DNA from: Coffea arabica
Taxonomy: Eukaryota; Streptophyta; Magnoliopsida; Gentianales; Rubiaceae
Direction of reading: 5' to 3'
Length of the DNA stretch: 64,000 nt
NCBI RefSeq assembly: GCF_036785885.1
Contig: NC_092317.1
Coordinates: 994,501 to 1,058,500, forward strand
Below, one piece after another: positions 12,641 through 26,072 of this stretch. The notes under the pieces were generated by a model. It saw nothing but the letters and a program-made list of their open reading frames with translations, searched no databases and was not told the DNA's origin. Position 1 is the stretch's first letter; every line of letters begins with the position of its first letter. The position numbers were made by a program, and so were the translations under genes.

Positions 12641-13260
12641 TAAAACTTACTCAAAAACTTTTAATAGATAAATTTGACAAAAAACTTACTTGCCAAACAG
12701 GATATTTTCCCATTCTTTTGGTGTCACTTTCTGCTGCAAGCTGGACTTTTATTTGTTATAGAGAAAGACAAGCAGTAATAATCGAGAGTGCTTTGGACTG
12801 GAGATTATTTCAAATAATTTTTTTAAAAAATATATTATCATTTTTTAATATAATATATATGTAATGAAAAGATAATTAAAAATATAAAATATAGTTGATT
12901 AATATATATTTATAATGTAAGTAAATAATTTTTTACGAATAGAATAGTGGGTTTTCCAAATAATTCCTCATGATTGGCCCTGGAAGATAAGTAGCCGGCC
13001 GCACGCCCTTCCACCCCAATTATATGCCAATCGCGCACCTTACCCAATCCCGGAAACACATTACTGCAGCCCAAGCCATGCCTTGTTTGGAAGTTTACAA
13101 ATGAAACCAGAAGAAAAAGAAGAAGAAATAGAAAAGAAAAGCAGAGAAAATCTATTGTCGCAATTTTTCCAGAAACCAAGGAGAGGGGAGGGGGATAAAG
13201 AAGCCAGAAGGGAATTGTTTCTTTTAAGTTTCTCTTTAATTTTTTTCCTGCTTGGAATTA

Positions 13261-13269
<9 letters not shown>

Positions 13270-13300
<31 letters not shown>

Positions 13301-13471
13301 CATCCACTTTTTTTTTGCTCTTACACCTTGATTCTTCTCAATTTGGATAACAAAAACTTTCCAATTCACCAAATCTCTAAATCCGGAGGAAAGTTAGGTT
13401 TAGATGGTGATGAAGGAGAAAATGCACAGAGGAATCTTAGATTTAAAATCTCCAATTTATATATATATATA

Positions 13472-13511
<40 letters not shown>
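13270..13511. repeat. Two AT dinucleotide microsatellites
   Basis: Alternating AT tracts run at 13270-13294 and 13458-13511, the second interrupted once by GTGT. They lie 450-700 bp upstream of the subtilase. Confidence 0.85.
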
Positions 13512-13515
<4 letters not shown>

Positions 13516-13961
13516 TCTAAACCAAGGAGTACTACAAATGGAGTTTGCAATGCAACTCCTACCCATTTCAATATGATAGCCATCCCTATTTGCATAGGAG
13601 TGTACTAAGCTATGATAGTAATTGACTAAAAGTTTCTTCTCCTTTTTTTTGTGTGTGTGTGTTTGTGACCGTTTGTGAAACGGATTTTCCCAATAGTTGG
13701 CGGTCACAAATTGGATTTAAGAAACATTTGCAAAATTTTTGGTACTTGGTTCTTCAATCATAACTCTCAAAATGCCAAAAACATGCCACCTTGCTTCGAC
13801 CCCGATCTCTTCTTTCCTATGGTGTAGCATTTCTATTAAGAATTTTTGAAATGGAAAAGAAAATATATTAAAGTTACTGCACTTTAGTACCACGGTAACC
13901 TGTAACAGCACCGGCCAATCACTAGGATGCCTCGCCTGCTCCCCCGACAGTGCACCAAGCC

Positions 13962-13968
13962 TATATAG
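13962..13968 (+). promoter_or_regulatory. TATA box of the subtilase gene
   Basis: TATATAG occurs 63 bp before the ATG at 14031. The predicted transcript start near 13995 lies after the upstream in-frame ATG at 13950, so that ATG would not be in the mRNA. This decides the start codon of the subtilase. Confidence 0.6.
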
Positions 13969-14030
13969 GAAGGAATAGGACATTAGAAATATCTTCATCG
14001 TCATCCGCATCACCTACCATTTGGGCTCCA

Positions 14031-16364
14031 ATGGCTTCTCTGTCTTCCGTACTCCTCATCCTCTCCCTCTTTTACATCCCTGCTCTAATCATCGCTGCCT
14101 CATCCGACGGTCGGGAAACCTACATCGTCCATGTTGCCAAGGCCCAAAAGCCCTCCGTTTTCCCCACCCACCACCACTGGTACTCTTCCATCCTCCGCTC
14201 TCTCTCCCCCCTTTCCGCTCACCATCCCCCTACCAAGCTCATCTACACCTATGACCACGCTGTTCACGGCTATTCTGCCCGCCTCTCCTCCTCCCAGGCT
14301 GCAGAGCTCCGCCGTCGCCGCGGCGTCCTCTCCGTTGTCCCCGACAGCGTCCGCCAACTCCACACCACCCGCACCCCTCACTTCCTCGGCCTAGACGACT
14401 TCTTCGGCATCTGGCCCAATTCTGACTACGCCGAGGACGTCATCGTAGCTGTCCTCGACACGGGCATCTGGCCCGAACATCCTAGCTTCTCTGATGAAGG
14501 CCTTCCTCCTGTTCCTTCAAGCTGGAAAGGTGTATGTGAGACGGGCCCGGATTTTCCCCCAGCTTCGTGTAACAAAAAAATTATAGGCGCTAGAGCTTAT
14601 TACAAAGGATACGAGGCCTATTTGGGAATGTCCTTGCAAGAAGCAGGAGAATCCAAGTCCCCTAGAGATTCAGAAGGTCATGGAACGCATACCGCATCCA
14701 CCGCAGCTGGATCGGTGGTGAAGAACGCCAGCCTCTATGAATACGCTCGAGGCGAGGCCAGAGGAATGGCGATTAAGGCCAGGGTTGCCGCCTACAAGAT
14801 CTGTTGGACCGCAGGATGTTTCGATTCAGATATATTAGCAGCCATGGATCAAGCCATTGACGATGGAGTTCACGTCATCTCCCTTTCTGTTGGCGCCAAT
14901 GGCTACGCTCCCCAGTATGATCATGATTCCATTGCAATTGGTGCGTTTGGCGCTGCGAAGTACGGGATCGTGACCTCTTGCTCCGCGGGAAATTCTGGTC
15001 CAGGTCCCTACACTGCCGTGAATATCGCGCCGTGGATTCTTACAGTCGGTGCTTCCACCATCGATCGGGAGTTCCCTGCGGATGTTGTTCTAGGCGACGG
15101 AAGCATATACGGCGGCGTGTCGGTGTATGCCGGCGAGCCTCTGGGGGATACTCAGCTTCCGCTGGTTTATGCAGGGGATTGCGGAAGCAGGTACTGTTAT
15201 GAAGGCAGGCTTGATTCTTCCAAAGTCAAGGGGAAGATTGTGATATGCGACCGCGGTGGTGGAAATGCCAGAGTGGCCAAAGGAAGCGCAGTCAAATTAG
15301 CCGGTGGCGGCGGGATGATACTGGCAAACCTTGCAGATTCCGGGGAAGAGCTCATCTCGGATTCGCATCTAATTCCGGCTACGAATGTGGGGCAAACGGC
15401 CGGCGACAAAATTAAGAGCTACCTCAGGTCTGAACCCTCGCCGACGGCTACCATTGTTTTTAGAGGAACGGTTATCGGGAGCTCACCGTCGGCGCCGCGT
15501 GTGGCGGCATTCTCGAGCCGCGGTCCGAATCATTTGACGCCGGAGATTCTAAAGCCAGATGTGATTGCGCCCGGGGTGAATATCCTAGCTGGTTGGACCG
15601 GGTTGGCTGGCCCATCCCAGTTGGACATTGACCCGAGAAGGGTGGAGTTCAATATTGCATCGGGGACCTCCATGTCGTGCCCTCATGTGAGTGGATTAGC
15701 GGCACTGCTTCGTAAAGCCCATCCAAAGTGGACTCCGGCGGCTATTAAATCGGCTCTAATGACCACTGCTTACAACGTGGACAACATCGGAGAGAGCATT
15801 AAGGACCTTGCCACCGGGGAAGAGTCGAACCCGTTTGTTCACGGGTCGGGACACGTGGATCCCAACAGGGCGCTCAATCCTGGTTTGGTTTACGACCTGG
15901 GAACCAGTGATTACGTGGCATTTTTATGTGCCGTCGGGTACAGTCCGGGGAGGATAGCAGTGTTTGTGAGGGATGGGCCTGTTCCGGTGGATTGCGGTGC
16001 CCAGGGGATGGGTACCCCGGGAGACTTGAATTATCCATCGTTCTCGGTGGTCTTCAGTCCCGGCAACAGCGTGGTTAAGTATACGAGGGTAGTTAAGAAT
16101 GTGGGGAGCAATGCAGAGGCCGTGTATGAGGTGAAAGTAAATGCTCCTCCGTCTGTGGAGGTGACTGTTTCACCGAGTCAGCTGGTATTCAGCCAAGGGA
16201 ACGATACGTTGTCGTATGAGGTCTCATTTACGACTGCAAGTGGCATCCTTGTTGGTGCCCTTAAGCCTGCGTTTGGGTCACTAGAGTGGAGCGATGGGGA
16301 GCACCTTGTGAGAAGCCCAATTGCAGTTGTTTGGCGTCTGTCTCCATCTGCGGAATCCATGTGA
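14031..16364 (+). CDS. SBT1.4: Subtilisin-like serine protease, SBT1.4 type
   Basis: This intronless gene encodes a 777-residue secreted prepro-protease of family S8, acting in the apoplast. Residues 1-25 form a signal peptide. An I9 propeptide follows (about 32-112, from ETYIVHVAKAQKPS). The catalytic residues are Asp143 (VLDTGIWP), His217 (GHGTHTAST), oxyanion Asn321 (SAGNSGP) and Ser547 (GTSMSCPH). A protease-associated domain is inserted between Asn321 and Ser547, and an Fn3-like C-terminal domain starts near 660. The sequence closely resembles Arabidopsis At3g14067 (SBT1.4/SASP), linked in the literature to senescence and peptide-hormone processing. The frame is open from 13950, but I choose 14031: it begins a clean signal peptide, and a TATA box lies between the two ATGs. 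Its GC content is much higher than that of the flanks. Confidence 0.95.
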   Translation: MASLSSVLLILSLFYIPALIIAASSDGRETYIVHVAKAQKPSVFPTHHHWYSSILRSLSPLSAHHPPTKLIYTYDHAVHGYSARLSSSQAAELRRRRGVLSVVPDSVRQLHTTRTPHFLGLDDFFGIWPNSDYAEDVIVAVLDTGIWPEHPSFSDEGLPPVPSSWKGVCETGPDFPPASCNKKIIGARAYYKGYEAYLGMSLQEAGESKSPRDSEGHGTHTASTAAGSVVKNASLYEYARGEARGMAIKARVAAYKICWTAGCFDSDILAAMDQAIDDGVHVISLSVGANGYAPQYDHDSIAIGAFGAAKYGIVTSCSAGNSGPGPYTAVNIAPWILTVGASTIDREFPADVVLGDGSIYGGVSVYAGEPLGDTQLPLVYAGDCGSRYCYEGRLDSSKVKGKIVICDRGGGNARVAKGSAVKLAGGGGMILANLADSGEELISDSHLIPATNVGQTAGDKIKSYLRSEPSPTATIVFRGTVIGSSPSAPRVAAFSSRGPNHLTPEILKPDVIAPGVNILAGWTGLAGPSQLDIDPRRVEFNIASGTSMSCPHVSGLAALLRKAHPKWTPAAIKSALMTTAYNVDNIGESIKDLATGEESNPFVHGSGHVDPNRALNPGLVYDLGTSDYVAFLCAVGYSPGRIAVFVRDGPVPVDCGAQGMGTPGDLNYPSFSVVFSPGNSVVKYTRVVKNVGSNAEAVYEVKVNAPPSVEVTVSPSQLVFSQGNDTLSYEVSFTTASGILVGALKPAFGSLEWSDGEHLVRSPIAVVWRLSPSAESM

Positions 16365-17664
16365 GGTTTCAAATTGGGGGAAAAGAAAGGAATACCGGTA
16401 AATCGCTCAGCCGCTGTGCAATGAGGAGGTTGTTTTAGCTTTTGTAAATAGTTAGCTGTAAGGATCAATCGTGAAGAACAAATAGCTTTGCCCACGAACG
16501 CTTTTTAACCGGGAAGCGAGAGGAGTTGATAGAACAAACGCTGCTCAATGGTAGAGCTTGGTTGTTTCAGAGTATGTCCGTCCGACAAGAATTTGCTGTG
16601 CTAGAAAGTTCATTCATACCTCCCACCCATGTTTGGAACTGGGAGGGCCTGATGCCTGAATTCCCTCGCAGCGTCCATGTATGTATTTATTATTACTACC
16701 AGTTAAATTGGAATGCTACATGTTACACCCCCTGATAAAGGAAGCGCATTAGTTTCCGTACGCTTCTCCTTTTCTGAGAGTTCTTGTTGCATTTTCTTTT
16801 CTTCCGCATGGCCCTATCAGTTCTATCTTGCATTACTAGGATATGGTTAGGTTGGGCCATACGATCGATCGGGATGCAGGAGAGGGTGCAGATCAAGCAG
16901 AGATAAGAGTAACATTCTGAGTCACGAATGTGCAGAATATGGCATGATGGATGAGGACTCTTTAGGAGATGAAATTCCAGCGGCATCAAAAGATCCAGGA
17001 GGCAAACAGTAACCTATTCATTTCTCTAAGTCACTCAAAACCCTGGTCTACCACGTAATGAAGAACCTAGAACTGTCCTTAACAACAAAGGATCGAACGG
17101 AAAAGGCGAAACAAAACTATTCTCACACAGCCATAATCATCAATCCCTTCCATTTACTTTTCCATTAATCATTAATCTGAACCCATATGAAATATAATGC
17201 AAGACCGCAACGTGCCAACCAAAGTAAACAATAACCGCTAAACTACCACAAATAATTGCAACAGCTGGACTTTTCCAGTAATATGGTGCTAAGTACAAGT
17301 TACAGGCAGACAATTTTTTAAACGCAAGTCATAATTGTAGTGAGATGAAGAGTTGTCCCAGTGGAAAATCGGCCTTAGCTAATGCTTAAGGTTAGACGCT
17401 CCAATGCGACTTCTTCAACCTGTTACAATACCCATAAGATATTCTTACATGAATTCTTTTAAACATAAAGAGAGCTTCAGAACCTATTTGTGCATTCCAA
17501 AACTCGCAAGGCTCAATTTAAAAGGTCAAAAAAGGATGAATCACAGCATTCTTTAACAAAGCCTTTAAGTTTCCAAAACTTTGCAGATTTTGCTGTTTTT
17601 TCAGTTCCCTTGGATGAGTATTACAATCAGATAATTCCTTTCCACCATTGCCTCACTGTACCTT
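16365..17664. other. Convergent intergenic region between subtilase and RBX1
   Basis: This should contain the 3' UTRs of two genes that converge. I see no coding sequence, transposon end or structured repeat in it. Confidence 0.5.
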
Positions 17665-20009
<2,345 letters not shown>

Positions 20010-21071
20010 TGCCAGGGACGATTAATCGTGATTTTCTAGGGCTTTTGGGTATAGTTCTGCGGAATATTACAAAACCTCTCTTCTATAATTAATAATAACG
20101 TCAAACTCAAATTAATTAATCATGTTAGCACTACTGACTTATCTTAACCACGGGATAAGGTAGTACAAGTTGGGCATGTATTTGGGCCGCACCTACAGCA
20201 CTTTTGAAGGAGTAAAGAGCCCATGGAATTCTATCCAGGCTGGATATTATTTGTCAAGCCTTTAGAGACAGTGACCGAACATGGGAACTTCTGACCCACT
20301 TCTGCAGGTTTTTTTGGTGATGGGCCTCATGTCAACTCTGGAAGTCCCTCTTTGTGATGGTCCAAATTAGAACTGCCTGTGGTGTGGATTTAGCCGCTAG
20401 TGGTTGGGCTTCCATGGTGACATTCTGGAATCTAAAAGCTCTTTCACTGCTGGAGTATTATTAATATGAATCCTTTCCTTTTTTTTAAAAATATAGAAAT
20501 AGAAAAGGCAGTATGGGTTGACCGTAGGGATAGATTGTGGGTGTTAACTTAAGTGCCATCCAGTCCTTTGTCATTGTTGCCTGTGGAATCTTTGTAGTGT
20601 ACATTGCTCTAAAAGAAATGAATTAATGATACGACTCTAAAACGGTACCAGTTACTAATTTGATTAAATTCAGGTTGAGTTTTTGATTGAGTTGCTTGTG
20701 AGCAGCTTGCAAGCAATTTGGTTCATTTACCCTCTGCTTTTTTCTTCTTTTTTTTTTCTGTTTTTGGACAATTGGACTTTCCTTTCTTTCTTAAAACGTA
20801 TATTCAAAGGGACATATGTAGTGGCTTTCTGTCACAACGCTACCAACAACCTTTTTTTTTTTGTGAAAGATCCAACAACTTTAAACCATATATAAAAAAT
20901 ATTATAATTCAAAATTGCGTGACAGGTTGTCAACTTGTCATATTGAATGAGTAGCATGCTAGCTTTGCCTAAACTCTTAAAATTGGCTAATCCTTCGTTA
21001 TCGCGGCGGCACTCACATCAATTATAGAGTTAATGCACATATACAAGTTGAAGAACGCGGTTGTTTTATCT

Positions 21072-21651
21072 TATGTTTTCAGACTCGGACCCGGCATCGA
21101 TTCGATCGAACTCATAAGTCAAGGGTTAATGAATTCAATCGGGTTCGATCGGGATTGAATCAGATGACATCATAAATAAAAATTATTTAAATTTTAAAAT
21201 ATTATATGTAAAATATTTAAGAACATGTTAATATTAATAAAAGGTATATTCATATATATTTAACAACAAAATACAAAAAAATTAGAATGATTAAGTAGCA
21301 ATTTATATTATTTAATGAACATTAGAAAGTTTATAATTAAAATTATAGACTTGATTGAAAAATAACATTAAATTTTAGGACAACATTTATAAAGTATGAA
21401 ATATTTGAGGTATATCAATAATTTTTAACAACTTAGGGGTCAAAACATAATATTAAAAAAGTTTTACCTTTTCAAAAAAAAAAGGCTTTGACCCCAACCG
21501 GTTCTTCTGGTTTTCCGGTCAAATCCAATTTTTGATCGGATTTGACCGAGTTTTTATCCACCTGATCTTTTAGAATAATTCAAACCAGACACTTGACCGA
21601 TTTCCGATTCGATCGGTCGGACGGCCCATCCGGTTCAAGTTTAAAAACATA
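21072..21651 (+). mobile_element. Non-autonomous DNA element, left copy of an inverted pair
   Basis: It starts TTATGTTTTCAGACTCGGAC and ends CCGGTTCAAGTTTAAAAACA then TAG, an imperfect inverse. GC-rich ends rich in CCGG and GATCGG flank a long AT-rich core. The flanks GTTTTATC and ATTTTATC look like a diverged 8-bp TSD. A second partial end (CCAAGTTTAAAAACATAGG) follows at about 21669. No protein is encoded. Confidence 0.6.
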
Positions 21652-21977
21652 GATTTTATCCGACCGATCCAAGTTTAAAAACATAGGTTTTATTAGATGA
21701 GATGTCACCCATAAGAACTTAAATTCAACTCAATTTACTCATGTTATACCCATCTTCACATTGAAATCAAATTGTCACATCATCAATCTGTATTTTTTCC
21801 TCGGATAAACGAACGTCTTGGTGGCATCCTTGAGGAAGGGGAAAAAAGATACTCCATGAAACACTAATAAGCTACAAGAAGTTGTTATAGTATTTTAATC
21901 CTCTGGCTAAGATCCGCTTGACAATAATATGAGGCACAAAAGTTGTTGTATGGGTACAGCCGAACAAGAAAAGATCT

Positions 21978-22566
21978 CTGTTTTGAAACTTGGATCGGAC
22001 TGGTCGGTCGAACCAGGAACCGGCCAAGTGTCCGGTCCGAATCATGGTAAAAAATCGGAAATTTAAAGCCCGGGCAAAGCCGGTCAAAAACGGGTTTGAC
22101 CGGGAAAAACCGGTTTTTCCGGTTCAATGGGTATTTTTTTTAAAAAAAAACTCAATCTTTTTAATATTATGATTTGGCCCCTTAAATTGTTAAAATTTAT
22201 TAATATACCTCAAATATTTCATACTTTATAAATATTGTCCTAAAATTTGATGTTATGTTTCAATTAAATTCATAATTTTAATTCTAAACTTGTTAATATT
22301 TATTAAATAACATAAATTGCTACTTGATTGTTCTAATTTCTTTGTATTTTCTTGTTAAATATATTTGAAACATCAAATATATATAAATATACCTTTATTA
22401 ATATTAATATATTATTAGATATTTTATATATAATATTTTAATTTTTAAATAATTTTTATTTATGACGTCATCCGGTTCGACCCCTATCTACCTCCGGTCG
22501 AACCCATTGACCCCTGACCTCTGACCTCGGCCGAGTCGATACCCGGTCCGATTCTGAAAACATAGG
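21978..22566 (-). mobile_element. Non-autonomous DNA element, right copy of an inverted pair
   Basis: It starts CTGTTTTGAAACTTGGATCG and ends GGTCCGATTCTGAAAACATA then GG: the reverse orientation of the element at 21072-21651, with the same core read backwards. The flanks AAAAGATCT (21969-21977) and AAAAGATTT (22567-22575) suggest a 9-bp TSD with one mismatch. The superfamily (Mutator or hAT) is not settled. Confidence 0.6.
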
Positions 22567-23087
22567 AAAAGATTTCATGATATCATCATATCCTCACTCA
22601 ACATGCCTTATTTTAGAGCCCATAATACGACAGACTCGTTTCTCTCCAAATAGTAGTAGTATACCAATTTGCTCCATTCCGTTCGAAAATGAAATGTACT
22701 GCTATCATGATTCAATATAAAAAGCCAACCAGCATAGGGCAGTGTTAATGAGTACAACAAGAAAATTCGAAAATCAGGATTAGTCATATGAAGAGACATA
22801 TATATGTTCCAAAATTAAAGCCGGAGCCAGAGTTAAGGACGTAAGTAATCCCATAATTAAAATAATAATAATAATACTATACTCCATCTTATTATTATTA
22901 CATTGGAAATATTTATCCACTAATTCGTGCCGATCACAAAATCTCACCACCACCATGACGAGTTTTTTTTTTCCTTCTTAAAATAAAAGAAGGCGTATTG
23001 TTGTATAGTCTAATAAAGACGAAAAGAACAGATGCTTTGAGGCACGGTCAACTCCTTTCTTATTTATTACCTTCCCTCATCTCCCCT

Positions 23088-23122
23088 GTCCCTAGTCCCT
23101 AGTCCCTAGTCCCTAGTCCCTA
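23088..23122. repeat. Minisatellite, five units of GTCCCTA
   Basis: Five perfect tandem 7-bp units occur. They resemble the plant telomere unit CCCTAAA only in length and the CCCTA core. The tract lies about 55 bp upstream of a likely TATA box for the next gene. Confidence 0.9.
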
Positions 23123-23178
23123 GTTCCCCATCCCAGCCCCCCCTCCATACTAATTAGTCATTAGCAATTACTGCTAGA

Positions 23179-23185
23179 TTTATAA
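23179..23185 (+). promoter_or_regulatory. Putative TATA box of the small basic protein gene
   Basis: TTATAAC lies about 83 bp before the ATG at 23264. A seven-codon upstream ORF (ATG at 23216, stop TAA) sits between them and could dampen translation. Confidence 0.35.
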
Positions 23186-23263
23186 CACCCATACTACTAC
23201 TACATACCGATTGTAATGGCCCAAGTTTCCAAAGCCTAAACTGCCCCATTCACTCCCACCAAA

Positions 23264-23683
23264 ATGACCCCCGTGCATTCCTCCTCCGCCGCCGCCCACT
23301 TCCGGTGGACGACAGGCCGATGGCGACTGTCATTCCGGAGGAGGACGAAGCTGCCCACCGTCCGACTAGGAGGAGCTGGTGGGAAGAAGCCCCGCAGGAG
23401 ATTCTTTCTGGTGAGGCTCTGGAGACGTGTGAAGTTGAGGGCGCTGAAGCACAAGTATATTTGCATGGTGAAGAAGCTGCAGGATTATTATGGTGGTTTA
23501 GTGAAGGAGCTGATGGAAGCAGGAGGTGCGATGGAGCCTTTCCAGCAGAGAATCCTGATAGAGACTTCATTTGCTGTTCCCGTCATGGGTCTGTCCTTCA
23601 ACAGCTTCCCCAACAACTATGCCTTAGACCACCGCTCAGTTTCAACCCATCCGCCTCATCATCTTCTTCATCATCATGTATAA
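23264..23683 (+). CDS. Small basic protein of unknown function, 139 residues
   Basis: I do not recognise a named domain. The N-terminal half is strongly basic (RRRTKLPT, KKPRRRFFLVRLWRRVKLRA). It is followed by a likely amphipathic helix (KYICMVKKLQDYYGGLVKELM), a hydrophobic stretch with FAVPVMGLSFNSFP, and a His-rich tail. Short, intronless, Arg-rich proteins of this shape are common in plants and mostly uncharacterised. A TATA-like motif and short leader support expression. An overlapping frame (23305-23715) is acidic with a Ser-rich tail and looks like a shadow. There is no signal peptide. Function cannot be assigned from the sequence. Confidence 0.6.
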   Translation: MTPVHSSSAAAHFRWTTGRWRLSFRRRTKLPTVRLGGAGGKKPRRRFFLVRLWRRVKLRALKHKYICMVKKLQDYYGGLVKELMEAGGAMEPFQQRILIETSFAVPVMGLSFNSFPNNYALDHRSVSTHPPHHLLHHHV

Positions 23684-25798
23684 ATTCATACGATTTTCGG
23701 GTTCAGTTTCCATGATCATGTAATAAATTCCAGTTGCCGATCTCAACCTCTTACTTTTAGCTGCTCCGTCTTCCTTTTCTTAATTTCTTTTCTTCTTTTA
23801 AGGGAAAAAAAAAAGAAGAAAATAAAAATCTTTTTTTTTTTTTTTTTTTTAAACAAAATTTCGCCCGACAGACAAGTATGATGATAATCGATCACACAAT
23901 AATAATGCGAACTAAGAAACCGGGAGAGGTTTCATCATGCTACTTTCGTTGAACTCCTAGATTAATCTAATTTCTAAACATTTCTAAACTACCCTGCGTA
24001 TAATTATGTTACATACTTAAATTCTAAATTGTAATTATCACCTGTGCATCGACCATTTGTTTGCCTAAAAGAAATAATATTTAAGGAGTTTTTATTGAAA
24101 AATGTACGAACCATCATAGTTTTTAACTGCTTGAGAAGTACTTTTAGTGGGAGCAATAGGTATGTGGAATAGTTGCAGTGATGGAACGTAGCTAGACAGA
24201 TGGGGTGTCTTTGATACTTGAGGCATGAGGGTTTTGTTTTATTCTTGACAAGTACAGTCTACGAAGTTTGGCTTCCGCGATCAAGCAACACTCATTATTG
24301 CAATGCAACACATTATTATTGGCAAAGAAAAGAATGGATACTCTTTGAGTTGAGTTGGACTCACATGGAGACCAATACCCGAATGCCGCACCATAATAAA
24401 ATATGGTCCAGCTGTATGCGTAATTGGAATTTTGTACAGTACTGCTCAACGAATGGAAAGTGATCGAGCGATGCCATTGGAAGTCTTGCTTTTATCTCAA
24501 GAAACAACAAACAGTTGCCATTGGAATACTTCCAAATGAAACAGCATATATACTAAAAGTTCCCTCGTCACCTTGTACGTATCTTCATAAGCATATAATT
24601 AATTTGCTTCCGAAATGTGTACTATATATATGTATAGAGGATTTTGTACCGTTGCCCTGCATGGCAATTGGTACAGTTAGTTAGTATATATCGCACTGTA
24701 CTCTCACAGGACAAACGAGTTATGGACATTGGACAACGACACGACATCCTCTCATGGATCATTATCGATCTATAGATGCTAGCATCTTCATCGGCCGGCC
24801 AATAAACTCATTTTTGTTCTTCATTTCCGCAAACAAAGAGAGGCGAGAACATCTCATAACGTACTAACTCATCTTAGCATCTTCTTGTTTTCTAGAGCCG
24901 GCAGTTAACGGCTTCTCTCATCCTCTGATCAAGTTTGAACTCGAAAATGTCAACAGCATTTCTTGAACATCAGCCTCTCTTTTATCGAATGAAACCATAG
25001 CACTCCAACCCCACCACCACCCCTAGGAAAATGGAAAGATTCTTAGATGACGATGCATTGCCTCCCGCAGAAAGAAATTATTGTCCCGAATGCATCCTTT
25101 TCGAATCTGCCCGTTTTTCGTTGCAATCCAAAAACTCATCATAATGCTTGTTGTTGGCCCTTTCCGGCGGCAATAATTTGTATGTTCAGGTAGAGTAGTA
25201 TTTTGGCAGAAGGATACGTTTTATCGGCGGAGGGTGCAGGGGTCTTAACTTCTCATTGTTTAAGGACTTGGTAGTTAGAACGGATCTGAAATGATTGTAC
25301 AAATTTTAGATCCTCATACGGCAATTGATATGTGCATAAACTTTACGGGAACCCGACAGACGGTAGATGATTGTTAATGTTTAATTTTTTTTTTTTAGGC
25401 AATTTTTCAATGTTTAATTGGACTCCACGTCTTCACCATCATTCATTTTCTTATAAAACTGCTATCGCTTCAAAAATCACCCGATGATTATCTAAACCTT
25501 TACTAATTTCACACGGCTTACATCTTTCTTTACATTCGTTTGGATAACAAACGGTAGCTTTCATTGAGTATGGAAATTAGAACTCATTCCCTTTTTGTTA
25601 ATATTAGCATCAAATTGACAGCCACCTAATCCGTCAAATTCATCCTCATTGTCATGAAATTGCTCAGATATTTCCATCCAATAACTTTGAATTATTTTTT
25701 AAAAAAGGCCCCTTTACGCTGATAATTAGTCATACCTTTTGACACCATGTACTAAGCACATTCAAGATTAATTAGAAATGTTTTGACTCCATGTACTA

Positions 25799-26072
25799 AT
25801 TGTTTGGATAGAGCATTATAGCATTTTTTTAAATAATTATTTGGAATAATTACTGTAGCACTTTTTGTGATGTGATAAATGTGAGATAAACAGGTGGTTG
25901 GGTATATAAAAAGGTGAATTGAGAAATGTGTTATGATACAAGCGAAAAATTTTTTTGAAAAACTTTATGATTTATTTAAACCAGAAAATAATTTAAACAA
26001 TCAATATAATTAGTGAAAAGTTGGACTGACAACAAAATGAAAAAAGTGTAAAATTGGCTATCAAACAAATGC
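25799..26072. mobile_element. MITE with TGTTTGGATA ends, longer copy
   Basis: The left end TTGTTTGGATAGAGC and right end CTATCAAACAAATG are inverted. The interior (ATAATTACTGTAGCAC, then GATGTGATAAATGTGAGATA) recurs at 27177-27338 and in fragments near 30500 and 38280. Confidence 0.6.

Larger units (their letters stand above)
10020..14030. other. Intergenic region between CCX and subtilase
   Basis: It holds the CCX 3' UTR, two neighbouring Stowaway-like MITEs (about 10651-11040 and 11620-12028), a small MITE (12514-12640), a GA tract (12274-12297), two AT microsatellites (13270-13294 and 13458-13511), and the subtilase promoter. No coding sequence is supported. Open frames across the AT repeats translate to Tyr-Ile runs and are artefacts. 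Confidence 0.6.
20010..23263. other. Intergenic region upstream of RBX1
   Basis: It holds the RBX1 promoter, a pair of related elements in opposite orientation (about 21072-21651 and 21978-22566), a TAA-rich tract near 22862, a GTCCCTA minisatellite (23088-23122), and the promoter of the small gene at 23264. No coding sequence is supported. Confidence 0.55.

Noticed and set aside
13328-13707. Open frames with long Tyr-Ile runs on both strands
   Set aside because: They are translations of AT microsatellites.
13950-14030. 27-residue N-terminal extension of the subtilase
   Set aside because: A TATA box lies inside it and the signal peptide starts at the later Met.
23305-23715. 136-codon frame overlapping the small basic protein
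   Set aside because: It lacks the leader position of the first ATG and has an acidic, serine-repeat composition typical of a shadow frame. It cannot be excluded fully.
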